Positions 1 through 13,252 of a stretch of 64,000 nucleotides of DNA are shown here, one piece after another. The notes beneath the pieces were generated by a model. The model ran no database searches. It was not told the DNA's origin and saw only the letters and a list, made by a program, of their open reading frames with translations. The stretch's first letter is position 1, and each line of letters starts with the position of its first letter. Made by a program: the position numbers and the translations under genes. Origin of the DNA: Moringa oleifera. Taxonomy: Eukaryota > Streptophyta > Magnoliopsida > Brassicales > Moringaceae. Location of the stretch: positions 5,272,501-5,336,500 of the forward strand of contig JAJFZO010000747.1 in NCBI GenBank assembly GCA_021397835.1, written 5' to 3'.

Positions 1-1159
1 CAAGCAAGAACCAGATGAAGAGATGCGTAGTTCGGTTTCTTCAATGAATAAACGAAGCTCAAGTTTAGCGCTTAGCCCTGAGCAGATCGGACATAAGAGA
101 AGGAAGAGTTTCGGCTCCATGAACTTCGAAGAATTTGTGGCCAACTTGTTGAGTGAAGAGGAAGACCAGGTACCCCCTCATCCCAACCAAGGTGAATCCA
201 TGGATGATCTGAAAACCCTAGAGAATTACCCACCCACCTTTGCACCAGAAGAGCTAACTCCAAACCAAGTTCTAGGACCCCAAAGCCATCCAGGCTATGA
301 TACCCACCAGCTTATTCAGAAACAAGAGCCCTATGAGGAGATGTCATTGGAAGATTTTCTGATCAACGCTGGAATCGTTCATGCACGAGGAAGACTTCCT
401 TCTCCTAATATGGAAGCACTTATTGGAACCAAGATAGGGTATACAGATGGTTCAATGCAGCCTGGGCTGGCTTACGATTTCTCTGGTCACCTCCAACAAA
501 ACTTGCTGCCGGACAATGGTTATGCAGCACCATATCAAGTGTTTGCGGACAGGAGCTCTGAAGGTTCGTCGGACCCATCTATGCCCCAAGAAAGGAAAAC
601 AATAATTGATGGTCCGCCACAGCTGGTGGCAGAAAGGAAGCGGCGTAGGATGATCAAGAACCGAGAGTCAGCTGCTCGGTCCAGGGCTAGGAGACAGGTC
701 AGTTTAATTGCTCCTTATCACTTGATGCACACACTCTGCATCTTGGTTTGCTCATACTGTTGCTAATTTTTCTTTCTTCCGCAGGCATACACCGTAGAGT
801 TGGAACTGGAATTGAATCAGCTCAAAGATGAGAATGCAAAGCTGAAGAAACTTTTGGTAATCAGTTGGATAATCTTTCCATAAACAGTAAAGCCTGCTTC
901 TGATTCATTACCGATGAACTGAATCTTCTTATTGATCTTGATGTTGAACAGGCTGACAATGAATCGAAGCAGAAGCAAGAGGTAATTCCCATGAAAGCTT
1001 ATATACAAAGGCCACCAAACGAATTACTTGAAATCTCTTTTTAATTACTTAGACATGAATGTAAACAAATGTGAATCATACAGTGATATCACTTTTTGCA
1101 GTTTTGTTGTGCTTGCATGACAGGTAGAAGAAAGGAAGAGCCTACAGAAACCTGTGTAA
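1..1159 (+). CDS. Group A bZIP transcription factor (ABI5/AREB-like), 5'-partial
   Basis: A nuclear DNA-binding protein of the family that mediates abscisic-acid and seed gene control through ACGT elements (family knowledge). The frame is open to the left window edge, so the first Met at 23 may not be the true start. Exons: <1-697, 785-856, 952-981 and 1124-1159, all phase 0 with GT..AG introns. Visible motifs are FGSMNFEEFVANLL (like the family's FGSMNMDEFL), MSLEDFLINAGIV (like MTLEDFLVKAGVV), the basic region KNRESAARSRARRQ and the zipper start AYTVELELELNQL across the first junction. The protein ends ...ERKSLQKPV at TAA 1157-1159. The same frame continues RKSRGKLRRAVSVG to a TGA, which resembles the usual C-terminal KLRRxxS motif, so the gene may be truncated. 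Class is well supported. The exact orthologue (ABI5, EEL, DPBF or other) is not determined. Confidence 0.88.
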
Positions 1160-2966
1160 AGGAAGAGTAGGGGCAAGCTGAGGAGGGCTGTGAGTGTGGG
1201 TTGATGAAGGAGGATTTATAACTGATTTTTCTATAAAGTTAATTATGTCATGAAAACTATATGTTATAATTTTGTTAATTGTAGAATTTTTTTAGTAATA
1301 ACTCATATAGTTAGTTACCTTTCATGTATTGAAATAAGCTGAGACCATAGTCACCTTCGAGGTACATAAATAAATAAGTTAGAGAGTTATATGGGAAAAT
1401 TTAAAACGGCAGAGTGTGACATAAATAAGTGTATCTATCTTATGGACAGCAAAATATTAATATATGTACATAATATTTAATAGTATTTTGGCATTTTTTT
1501 TTTAAACACCACATTGCACAAGTACAATTTTGTGGTATTTTTTATTTTATATTTATTTGGATGCATTTTGGTCATAGTTTATTTGATTGTGTTATGTAAA
1601 TATTTTTTTTTAAAAAAAAAGAAATTAAAAACAATGATATTTTTGAAAATTTTAAAATTTTTTGATTTGAGTAAAAACGAGATTTTCATATTCACAAATC
1701 TCGTCTTATTAGACATTAAAAATATTTTTCATCCATGAGTTCTTTCAACATTCTCACTGTTAGGGTGTTGTCCGTCGTGAAAACCTTTTTATAAGATGAT
1801 ATTGTATGTGATATAATGGTTTTTATTATTTATCATAAAATTATAATGGTTTTTGTTTATCATAATTTTATTATAATTTTATGACTACAGAAAAATATTA
1901 AAATTTTTATAAAAATTTTAATGAAAAAAAATTTTCGTGAGAAAAATACTATTTTTTGATGAAATATTGTAACGAAAATAATATTCAGTAAGAATTTAAA
2001 ATGTTAAAGAAAATTAATAAAATATGATATTTGAAAAAAGATTTAAGAATATTTGATTATAAATTTGTGAAAATTTTGAAAAAAATATTTGTAATTTGTT
2101 TTACCAAAAATAAAAATAATAAAATTTTAAAATTTATTTTAAAATATTTTTAATAAAAATATCATAAGAATTTTGATTGTATATTTGTAATGACTGTTTC
2201 ACAAGAATAATTTTTTAAAATTTTTATGATAATTTTTTTAAAAATAAATAATTTTTAACAAAAATTTTGTTGAAATACCAATTATAAAATTTTTACAGTA
2301 TATTTTGTAAAAATATGTGTCTATAAAATATTAATTTTTTAAATAAAATTAATATATAATATTTTAAAAAAAAATCTTGAGAAAAGGATCAAAGGAATAT
2401 GTATTATCTAATTTTTAAAAAAAATTCATTAAAATTTTGAAAAAAAATTATAGTTTTCTTGCGAAACAATATGTAAGAATGAATAGAATTTTTTTGAATT
2501 AAATTAAGTCAAAATTATATTTTGAATTAGAAATTTTTTACGGACAAAATTCTAACATAATTTTCCTTATAATTTCTAGATATTAAATTTAATTATGATT
2601 TTGTTCATAAAAAAATTAAAAATTTAAATTATTTTTAATAAAAATAAATGTTATGTGAAGATTAAAAAATTTTGAAATTGTAATTTCATAGTATTTTAAC
2701 ATTATTATTATTGTATACTTACATAATTAATTAAGTCTTCCTCAAAAGAGTGATATATATATATATATGGTCTAATGAGAAGGTTTGACCTATGTATAAA
2801 AAATTACATTTCATTTGGAAAAGATGTAATTGTTAATTTTAATTAAAAATAATTATTTAAATTAATTTGATAAAAAATTAATAAATATGATAAAATAATA
2901 ATTTCATAATATTCAAGTATTGTAATATTATATACCCACAATTTTTCATTATAAGAATGATAGATG

Positions 2967-3011
<45 letters not shown>

Positions 3012-4985
3012 GTTTATTTAAAAATTTGACTTACACGTATAAAAATTTATATTTAATTGGATAATATATATTTAATATTTTTAATTAAAAATAAACTTTT
3101 AAAATAATTGAAAAATAATTTATTAAATTTTGTAAAAAAAATATTGATAAATTTAAAAAAATAAAATTTTGTTAACATAAATGTCACAAATTTATGATAT
3201 GGTAAGATGAATTGCCTAGTAATAATTTGAATTACATTCAATTTAATTTTAATTAATTATATTTTATAAAAATTCAAATTATTATAAATTATTATTCAGT
3301 AAAGTGAAAATCAAATTAATTTTAATCTATAACAATATGTGTTGTGTGAATGATTATAACAAGTTAATTATCTTTAGTAAGGAATATGCATGCAATTGTT
3401 TATAAGTTGAGATTAACTATATATACATTGAATTGTTTTGCCTAAGGCATTTGTGAATATGTGTTAACATGTATAGTGAATATGATTTAAATATTTTTAA
3501 AAGAAATATTTTTATGTTATAATGTAAGTTATGAATTTAAATTACATAAATTGGATCTATAAGATAAATGATATAAATATTGTTTATGACATAAATTAAA
3601 TGTATGAAGATTTCAAAGGAATATTCTATAAAATATACCATTGGAATCATATTGAAACGACATCATTTGAATGATTGAAGTGGTATTTTGTAATCAATGA
3701 ATATTGTAATGGATTTTTTATTGGATATTTCGTTGAAATTATAACATGAAACGATATCATTTTTTCATGGTATATAATATCTTATGTTACGAGACTTAGA
3801 GTTTTTATCTTCACATGTAGCCATTTCTTCTTTCTTTGTAGTTGTCGACAGGATGAAGGGTGGGTTTTTGATTGTTATCCAATTAGCTTTCTTTGTCTAA
3901 GATTGTCTTTTCTCTCTTTTTCTTTATCTTTTGAAGTTGTATGGTGTCAAGATTTTGAAAATTTGAGGTTTTTACACAATTATTCTCTCTGTATATTTAA
4001 GGTTAAGATTAAACAATTGTTGCGGGTGTTTCGAATTTCATCTTCATCAAATTTTAGGGGTTTTAGTTATCAACATAACAACTTAGGATGCTTTAGGGTT
4101 CCCATAACAATTTTAAGATTTTAACATAAAAATTATTATGGGTTTTACGGGTTTCATGTACATGAAATTTGAGAGTTTTTGGTTTATAGTATAGCAATTG
4201 TAGGTCGGGTTCTTTCTCATCAATGGAAACAACGATGGTATAGTCTCATTTTACTAATAATTATTTCTCAGTAAATTTATGATATAATTTTCTTTCTTAG
4301 TAGTGATTTGATAATTACTCTTTTATGTATGTTGATTGTGAATTTGTATATATATAAAAAAATGTATTATCACTGTAATTTAGGATAAATAAATAAGAAC
4401 TTGAAGTACTAAACAAGAATAAGAATAGGGAAGAAACAAATTGGGAGCTTTAGGGAGTTTCTTTATCTTGAACTTAATGGTTATTGCATATACTCTGTTA
4501 ACCACTATCTTAACTTAATATTAGATGCAATAGTTTAGTGTTATTCTTAGTATTGTAACTGTTATGACCTAATCTTACTATTGATCGTTATCTTAAGTAT
4601 CCTCACGTTACAACATAGGCTTATTGATAGATTTTTTATACTTTCAACTTATAATAATATATTTTAATTATTGTTTGATTTCAAATGCATAATTTGAATT
4701 TTGAGTTTGGATTTAAGTTTTTGTAAACTGTTGTAGGCAATTTTCGTGAACCAATAAAAAAATAAATAAAGGAAAAGAGATAAATAATACTACTTCATTA
4801 TGTTTTTATATTTTTTAAAATAAAAAAATCAATAATTATGTATTGTAATTTTTTTATATTTTGCTATTTAATATACATGTACGTATATATATAAATTAAG
4901 TAATTTTTATAATAAAAATTATAATTGTTAATTATATTATTTAATTGACATTAAGATTACGTATGTGAAGTGACTATATTTTTGA
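1160..4985. other. AT-rich intergenic DNA with simple repeats
   Basis: After about 200 bases of likely 3'UTR the sequence becomes extremely AT-rich with long A and T runs. It contains TA runs near 2755-2768 and 2968-2985 followed by a TGTA tetranucleotide run (about 2985-3011). Somewhat less AT-rich sequence at about 3780-4250 has small open frames but no recognisable domain, and no splice-supported gene could be built. Confidence 0.6.
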
Positions 4986-7060
4986 TATTATTATAAATTT
5001 TTTTAAAAATTAAATTTTTATTTATTATAAATTTTAAATATTTTAAATATTATTATAGTAGTCATATATATTTAAAAAAATAATATGACACTTGTCACAA
5101 CAAATTTTTAATAATTATTTATTATAATTTAAATTTTATATTATGAATCATATATTTATAAAAATTATAAATTTTATAATGAAAATTAAAATAGTTAATA
5201 ATTATAAAAATTATTTCACTTTATTGTTATTATATTTTTTCTAGACTTTAAACTTTTTACTTTTTTTGCAGAATGGGAATAATTGTAATGTTAGGCTATA
5301 GTAATTTTTATAATAACAAGAAGAAAAGTTAATAAATATAAAATTAATTATCTTTATTATTATATTTTTGTTAATCAAATTTTTATTACAATATGAGAAG
5401 AATAATAATGTTATTTATTGTAACTATGAAAATAAAAAATAAGAATAATTAATAATTGTAAAAAATTAATTAAGTTGATTGTTACTATATATTTTCTTAT
5501 TCAAATTTACTAAATTATTTTTACATTACAAGAAGTTTTTTATGAGGAAAATTATATCTTTTTGTATTTTTTCAAAAATAATAATAGTAATTAACTATAA
5601 AATTAAATGAATTATTATTATTATTTATTCTATATTTTAAATATTTTTAATACTATTATAGTATTCATATATATTTAAGAAATATGATAAAGCATTTGTG
5701 AAAACAAAATTTCAATAATTAATTATTGTAGTTTAGATTTTATTTTATAAATTATATATTTATAAAAATTGTATTTGTTATAACAATAATTGAAATAGTC
5801 AATAATTATAAAAATTATTTCACTTTATTGTTATTATATTTTTATCCAGATTTTAACTTTTTTTTTTTGCAGAATTAGAATAATTATAAAGTTAGGCTAT
5901 GGTAATTTTTATAATAACAATAAAAAAAGTTAATAAATATAAAAATTAATTATTTTTATTATAACAATAAGAAAAGTTAGTAAATATAAAAAATAATTAT
6001 TTTATTATTATATTTTTGTTAAAATTTATTGTAGTATGAGAATAATTACAATGTTATTTATTGTAATTATGAAAATAAAAAATAAGAAAATTAACAATTA
6101 TAAAAATTAAGTGAATTTATTGTTATTACATTTTTTAATCACATTTACAAAATTATTTTTTCATTACAAAAAGTTTTTTATAAGGAAAATTATATTTTTT
6201 GTAATTTTTTCAAAAATAATAGCAGTTAGTAATTATAAAATTAATTGATTATTATTACTATTATTATTATTATTATCGAGATTTACTAAATTTTTTAACA
6301 TCATTATGAGAAAAATTATAATTATTTTTTAAAATTTTTTAATAAAATAATATTAGTTATTAACTATAAAAATTAATTGAATTTATTATTATTCTATTTT
6401 TAATCACAATTTTTTTACACTATAAAAAGTTTTTATGAAAAAAATGATCATATTATTTGTAATTTTTGTAATAAATTTAATAATAGTTGATAATTATGAA
6501 AATAAATTAAATTTCGTTTTACTCTATTTTTATCCACATTTTATAGATTTGTTACAACACAATAAGTTTTATGATGAGAAAAATTATAATGTTAGTTGTT
6601 GAAATTTTTAAAATAAAAATAATAATAGTTAATAATTACAAAAATTATTCGATTTTATCATTACTTCATTTTTATCCATATTTTACTAAATTTTTCACTA
6701 AATTCTTATAAAAAATGTTATTTGAAATTTTGTAATTATATACTAAATTTAATAATTATAATATTATTTCTTGTAATTATTATAATAAAAAATAAGAATG
6801 GTTAATAGTTATGTAAATTAATTGACTTTTTCTTACTGTATTTTTTAGCTAGATTTAAAAAAAAAATGAAAGTCATAATTTTTTTGAATAGAATAATTAT
6901 GATGTTATTAATTGTAATTGTTATATTAAAAAATAAGAATTGTTAATACTTATAAAAATTCACTCACTTTATTATTATTTTAAAAACTTTTATTACTACT
7001 CTAATATTCATATACAGTTAACAAATTTAATCAATCATTTGTAGATTATAAATAATAACG
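4986..7060. repeat. Nested tandem repeat, roughly 600-base units, AT-rich
   Basis: Two adjacent segments of roughly 600 bases align along most of their length: about 5020-5620 and about 5625-6250. Shared landmarks are TATTATAGTA-TTCATATATATTTAA (5051 and 5656), TTATTTCACTTTATTGTTAT (5210 and 5812), TTTTTTGCAGAAT (5262 and 5864) and GTTAGGCTAT (5290 and 5892). A further copy of the first landmark, diverged, appears near 6990. Within and after these units a shorter motif recurs many times (AGTTAATAATTATAAAAATT followed by a TTTATTATTATT-type stretch). No coding capacity is seen. Confidence 0.65.
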
Positions 7061-7959
7061 GTTCAATATGCGTAAATATTTTATTTAATTTTTTGTTGTA
7101 TTTTTTAAATTATATTTTTAATTTTGTGTTTTTTATTTGATGTAGTTTGAAGTTTTTAATAATCTATTTTAATTTGAATTATATTGTTTAGATTTACGAG
7201 AGGATTAATTAGACATTTATAAACGTTGATCTTGTTTTGTGAAAGAAAGTGCGATAAAGGTATCACCTACAAAATTTAATTATTAATTATTACTAGTTTA
7301 TTTTTAAAAAAATTAATATCATCGATATATATTAACACAATATTTTATAGTTTTTTAGTTTTTAGTAAAGTTTGCACTTCAATTATAGTTTGTTATGTCA
7401 ATAATATAACTGATTGCTATGTTATGTATTTATTCAAAATTATGACGTTTAGATTTATCATTAGTAATTGACCTACTCAAGTAGTTATTGAAATTTATCT
7501 AACATCTCTCTTCTTAGCCATAATAGATTAAAGTGCAATCTTAGAAATCCGTCTAGGGGTTAACTGGCTATAGTTAACCTTTGGATTATAGTCCTCACTT
7601 AAGACTATTCTTAAAGAGGTGTTCTCATTTGAATAAATGGAATCAGTTCATTTGATTTTCATAATTTTCACTCTAATTGTTCTTTAAGTGCATATTTATT
7701 CTATATCAGTAGTGCATTTCATGCACTTGGAGAGCCATAAGCAGGTATTATCAAAATTTTTATGAGCTGCGTGCTCATATAAACTTGTTGTAGTGAGAAC
7801 TTTCTTTAAAAATGGGATAAAAACCATACCTATACATCTTATCTAATTGTAATCATACTTAAAAAAAAAAAAAAAAGCTTTGCTTGACATTATGCCAATA
7901 GTGTATTTAAGGATAAATCATTGAGTTTTTTTTTTCATTGTACCAAAAATTTCAGTGCA
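7061..7959. other. Intergenic segment before the CACTA transposase
   Basis: Less AT-rich than its flanks from about 7470. It carries no supported ORF. TTGTAGTG at 7787-7794 matches the complement of the CACTACAA end typical of CACTA elements, but no subterminal repeats are visible around it, so it is not called as an element end. An A-run lies at 7861-7875. Confidence 0.4.
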
Positions 7960-10900
7960 TCATCATTTGATGTATAATAGGAGAACTTCAAAGAATGACT
8001 TATCACTAGAATTTTTGTGGTAGGTTAAGAAATTTATCACTGTCACATGTCAATTGCTTATGTATCATGTAGATCGGTTGTTAAGGTGTCCATGCACGAA
8101 ATGAAAGTGTTTGCGATTTCATGACCTAAACACTGTTCAAATGAACTTATATAGAAAAGATTTTCAACTCGACTATTAACATTGGCATAAGCATGACGAG
8201 GCTCTTACACCATTTGTTGTATAAATGTCAATACATATGAAAGAATAGTCATGGATGTTGTAGGTCCATCATTTGTTCTGAATGTCGAACCAGAGTTGTT
8301 TAATCCAAACTCAACTAGATTTTATGATATGCTAAATGCTGCTTAGTCGCCTTTGTAGGATGGATGTGATAGTTACTCAATTCTATTGATGGTTGTGAGA
8401 TTGATGAGTATTAAGTCTGCTTATAACATAATTTTAGCGTGCATAGATGAAATAATTACTTTATTAAAGGAGGTGTTATCAGAAAGTAATAGAATGCTTA
8501 ATAATTTTTACCAAACTAAAGTATTAATCTCCCAACTTGGATGTGGTTATAAGAAAATTGATTGTTATCTTACCAGTTGCATGTTATATTATGGCGATAG
8601 TGTCATAAATCGAGAATGTAGATTTTATAGACAGGGTTACTTCCAAGAACGATCAAAAGTAAATAATCAAACCAAAGATGTATTGAAGAAATTTTTTATT
8701 CAAGATTAATGAGTTAATTTGATTAGTTTGATTAGTTAGATCACTTAGATTAATTATTTAATTAAATTTTAAATTAAACAATTAATTAATTAATTTTTAT
8801 GAAAATTAAATTAATAAGATTTTAATTGTTAGTGTAGATGTAATTAAATATTAGTTGTAATTATGTTTGATTATTGATAATTAAGAACTAATTAATGGTT
8901 TATTAAATGTTAGTTTGTAAAATTAATTAATTAGATTATTATTACTTAAAATTTAATTTATATGACAATTACTAAGTGTTACTGTTAGTAAAATTAGTCT
9001 TAAGGAATATATTTTATATACATTATTTTAGAATTATTAGTGAAAATTTATTATCGTTTACGTATTCGCATGGGCATCAAAATAAATTATTCAGTAATAA
9101 TTTTTGAATTGTTCAGATTAGACTGCTTAAGAATGTGACATTTATATGCAGTATAAGACACATGTATATTATTATTTATTTTATTTGATATAAATTTTAT
9201 GTATATCTATACATGTGATATACTTAGCAAACTATAGAGATATGCTGTCAAAATTTTCAGAAAAGAAAGTGCACAATGACTTATAATAATGGGCTTTACA
9301 TAAGTGTATATTTCTGAATTGAATAAGACCACTTACATTTGAAATTTGGGCGACAATACATAAAACATTCAATAAATCGTATTATAAGTCAAGTACCTTT
9401 GTTGTCTTCTCGAAATCGTTTGATAATGATTTTACATTATAATTTAAGTAACAGCTAACTTAGTTATATCCTTGGATATTTACTTCAAATTTTGATAATA
9501 AGTTGTGAAATTACTAAAAATTTCAAGAGGCAAATAATTAAGAACTAGTTTAGAACTAATTAAAAACAAAAAACATGAATAGATTAGATTGCCAGTAGAT
9601 GTCCTTAAGACTTGTAGATGGATTCTTGAATTATAAATTTTTAGATCGAATGACATAGTCTATTCAGTTTGCTTGTAGTCAACTAGCATTTATAAACAAA
9701 AATAAGATAAGATGTTCATGTAACTATAGAGTATCAAAATCGTTGTTATGAGATTATTGATGCAGTTACATATCATTGACTTAAGTACAATTTTCTAGTG
9801 AGATATTATGTTTAGAATTGCCACGAAAAAAATGATAAAAATTTTAATTATGAGGCAATTGAATATTACATTAGTAAAAGATCGATCATTATGCATGACT
9901 ATGCCAATACATATTAAATAATCATAGTGAGTGTAGTTGGTATAAAATTTAATGATTTTATAATATGTTAAATACTGTTAATCAACAGTTATGAGATAGG
10001 TATCAAAATCATTCATAACTATCTCCTCTTTTGATTGAATATTGAATATAAAATCGAAACATCATATTTTTTTAAAGGTATTACAAATATTTGTTAATTG
10101 ATGAAAAAGATAATACTAATCGATAATCTCGTGATCAAAAATTTTTATAATACGAAAAAAATCTACAAAATGTAAGTTATTAATTAAAAAGATTTGTAAT
10201 AACAGGTACATGATATATTAGGATAAGTATAGTGAACTAAGTTCTTATAAGTTTATTAATCACCCATAGTATAAGAGATTAAGACGAAAATTTGATAAAT
10301 ATAAAATACTTGTTTTATATAAAAAGATGTATTATTTTCTTAAATACCTTACAAAGATTATATGCATTGGAAATCATAACTAAAAAGATGAAATAGCATG
10401 GAAAACACGAAGTTAAAGATAGTATTATGCATCATTACTCTGACTTTTTTGCTTAGATGCATTTTAATCAATTTTAACAATATTTTACTACTAAATATAT
10501 GAATGTCAGATTAAGTTTGAGCACTAATGAATTTCAACCGTTTAATCAGTCAAGGCAATAGTATTTTTTATAACTAGTAATAATCATACTGTAAAACTTA
10601 CTCCTTTAAATGTACACGAAAGGGAAGTAAATGTTTCTAATTGTGATTATTCTTGAATCGACGGATTCTAAAAATAAGTTAGATGTTTACTTGTAGCATT
10701 TGATAATAAAGTTATAAATATTATGGGAGGTTAGGATGCTATCATACGATGTCTCTTACAAACAAAATTTTTCACGAAAGTTGCTCTGGTGTAGATCTTT
10801 AGTAACTTCCTTATCTACTCTATGTTATCTAGTTAGAATATATTAGGAAGATTAGATTATTCTTACTATAAAAAAGATTTAGATATGTTTACTCTTTCCA

Positions 10901-13035
10901 ATGGATATAAGTAATTTTGATTTGATAACCATCATAAGTTCTTACTTAAATATCATTCTTTTCGAATGAACAAAAATTATATTCATTAAAAATGAAATAG
11001 TAAGAAAAGTAACTCCTTTTGTTAAATTTGGATATGAATTATTGCATAATATAAATCAATTAAGATTGAAAAAAGCTAAAAAAAAAAATAGATATAATCA
11101 TATAAATAGCTTCTTTATAAGACATGCAATTGGAAAAAATAAAATATATTTTAAGATCTACCTTATTGGCACACCAATTTAATATGATATAATCTCGATT
11201 TCATATATATAAAAAAAAAATGTCTTCGATAACATGTTCAACGCGATCATGAATGTAGAAGAAAAAATGAAAGGTAATGCGAAGTCAAGGAAATATTTAA
11301 AGATATTTTATAGATGGCCTTAATTAGCGAAGAATGTGACAACTGAAAAATATCTTAAAGCTTGTTACACCTTTATAAAGTAATCAAAGAAGTATTGTGT
11401 GAGTGGGTGAAGAATCTAATATTCCCTAATAGATATGCATTAAATATGATAAAGTATATAAATATGAGGAAACATAAGTTGTTTAGGATAACTATCTATC
11501 ACATTCCGTAAGTTGTTGCCGACTAATGTGTGACAGATGTAACAGAATTAAGTATTTCTTTCAAAAAGTTTGTATTAACTATCATTCGAATTAAATATAT
11601 AAGAAACTTTAAGAATAACGTCCCCATAATTCTATGAAAACTCGAGTGTATATTTTTTCTAACCTTCATTGACTCGATAGAACATCTTTTAATGTACTTG
11701 GCCTATAAAACGAAGATAGCTCGCTTTAAGTATTAATGGATGTATCTATTTGCAAAATATTAATCGTAATTTTATGTAATTAATTTATCATTTTAATCAT
11801 TTAATTATTTGATTATTCTCAATTATCATAATAGACCCTTATAGAAGTTGAAAAATAATGTTAAAAATAAAGTAAAAGTGGAGAGCTCGATATGCAATAT
11901 ATATTTGATTTAACAAGTATCATCGTTTTGCTAGCACTACTTTGAGTCACATATAATACACAATATCAAAATATGTCAAAGAATAATGCTAATGATTATG
12001 AGCCAAAAAAGCATGAAAAAAATCTCTTGATCTTTAAACATCCTGATTGAGTATTTAAAATAAAAACTCAAGATATTTGATAGAGGATGAATATTCGGTC
12101 ATTCACACATAAGTTTTATCGAACTGCCTTAAGGTATAACTATTCATAGAGTACATATTTCACGACTCTATTTTACTTAACCATTCACATAAAAAAATCT
12201 TTCTAAAAAATGATCATTTTGTTAAATTAATATTTTACAAAATTTATGTTTTCCAATTATATGAATATCATGCTAAGTGTAACTGATCGTAAGATTAAAA
12301 CTCATCTAGAATAATTTTCAAGTTAGCTCAATCTATATGTGCGTACTTGTAATCTAAACCCTTATTGGTTAAATCATTTTTTATAAAGATAGTCAAATGA
12401 TCCATTTTTAATTTTTGCAAACGTGCATCCACTAAACTTTATTAATAATAATTTATCAAGGATGTTACAAAAGGTTAATTGAACTCATACTCAAGATATT
12501 ATATCAATAGGTATGAATTTCATACTGGAAGATACGATTCGTATAGAGTTACAATAAATAGTGGAATCTATATTAAAGGATCCAACTATAATGTGGATGA
12601 AAGTGACTATTTCGGTATATTGGTGGATATATTACAATTAGAATACCTTGTATTAATCAAGATAACTATTTTGTTCAAGTGTGAATGATTTGATCCTACA
12701 CTAAATATAGACACCAAAATATATAAATCATATAATCTAGTAGATATTACCCACATAAGAAATCTAAATAAGTATAAGTCATTTGTTCTAACTTTACAAG
12801 CAACTTAAATTTATTATGTTCCTTATCCAAGCTTAAAGCATAATAAGCATGACTGATGGATTGTTTATAAAATCAAGGTCAAGTTTGTTGTTAAACTTTC
12901 AGACTCTAGTTTTACTTGTGAATCAACCTAAGATGCTCCTCTTTAAGATGATGAGATAGATGTCCATTAAATTGAGAATGACATGAATGATCACCCTATT
13001 TTCTTAAATGATCTAAGGAACAATGATAGATATTG
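7960..13035 (+). pseudogene. Decayed CACTA (En/Spm) transposase, Tnp2 type
   Basis: Tnp2 cuts and moves CACTA DNA transposons. This copy is full of stops and frameshifts, but segments collinear with the family can be read in order across three frames. A transposase-associated domain lies near 7980-8200. RFYDMLNAA and LMSIKSAYNIILACIDEIIT, through TKDVLKKFF, lie at 8310-8705. A block near 10385-10620 includes YMNVRLSL. DLPYWHTNL and NVFDNMFNAIMNVEEK lie near 11155-11270. CEWVKNLIFPNRYALNM then NVPIIL-KLECIFF and SIEHLLMYLAYKTKIA (DUF4218-like) run 11395-11730. YINRYEFHTGRYDSYR, SGIYIKGSNYNVDESDYFG and YYVPYPSLKHNKHD (DUF4216-like) run 12495-12850. It has an intact-looking domain order but cannot encode an active enzyme. 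Terminal inverted repeats were not identified. Confidence 0.87.
8710..10335. other. Extra block interrupting the Tnp2 pseudogene
   Basis: Transposase similarity stops after TKDVLKKFF near 8705 and resumes near 10335-10385, just before KHEVKDSIMHHYSDFF. In Tnp2 proteins these two parts are normally separated by only a few tens of residues. The intervening 1.6 kb is AT-rich and has no recognisable coding content. It could be a nested insertion or an old intron. No target-site duplication was identified by eye. Confidence 0.5.
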
Positions 13036-13252
13036 ATGATAAAGAAGAAGACATGCCAAATGAACCATATTTTAAAAGTTATTCTAATGAAAAAGGGAAA
13101 GATGAAAAACAAGAGGAAGACTTTAAAGATGATGATTAGTTAATTTTTTCTTTAAAAAAATTTGATGTTTGAATTAATATATATGTATCAATTTCAATAT
13201 TTTTGTAACTATTAATGAATTATTTTAATTTATTATTTTAAAAATATGCTTT

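Noticed and set aside
7787..7794. TTGTAGTG as the end of a CACTA element
   Set aside because: Only eight bases match, no subterminal repeats accompany it, and its orientation would place the element on the side away from the Tnp2 fossil.
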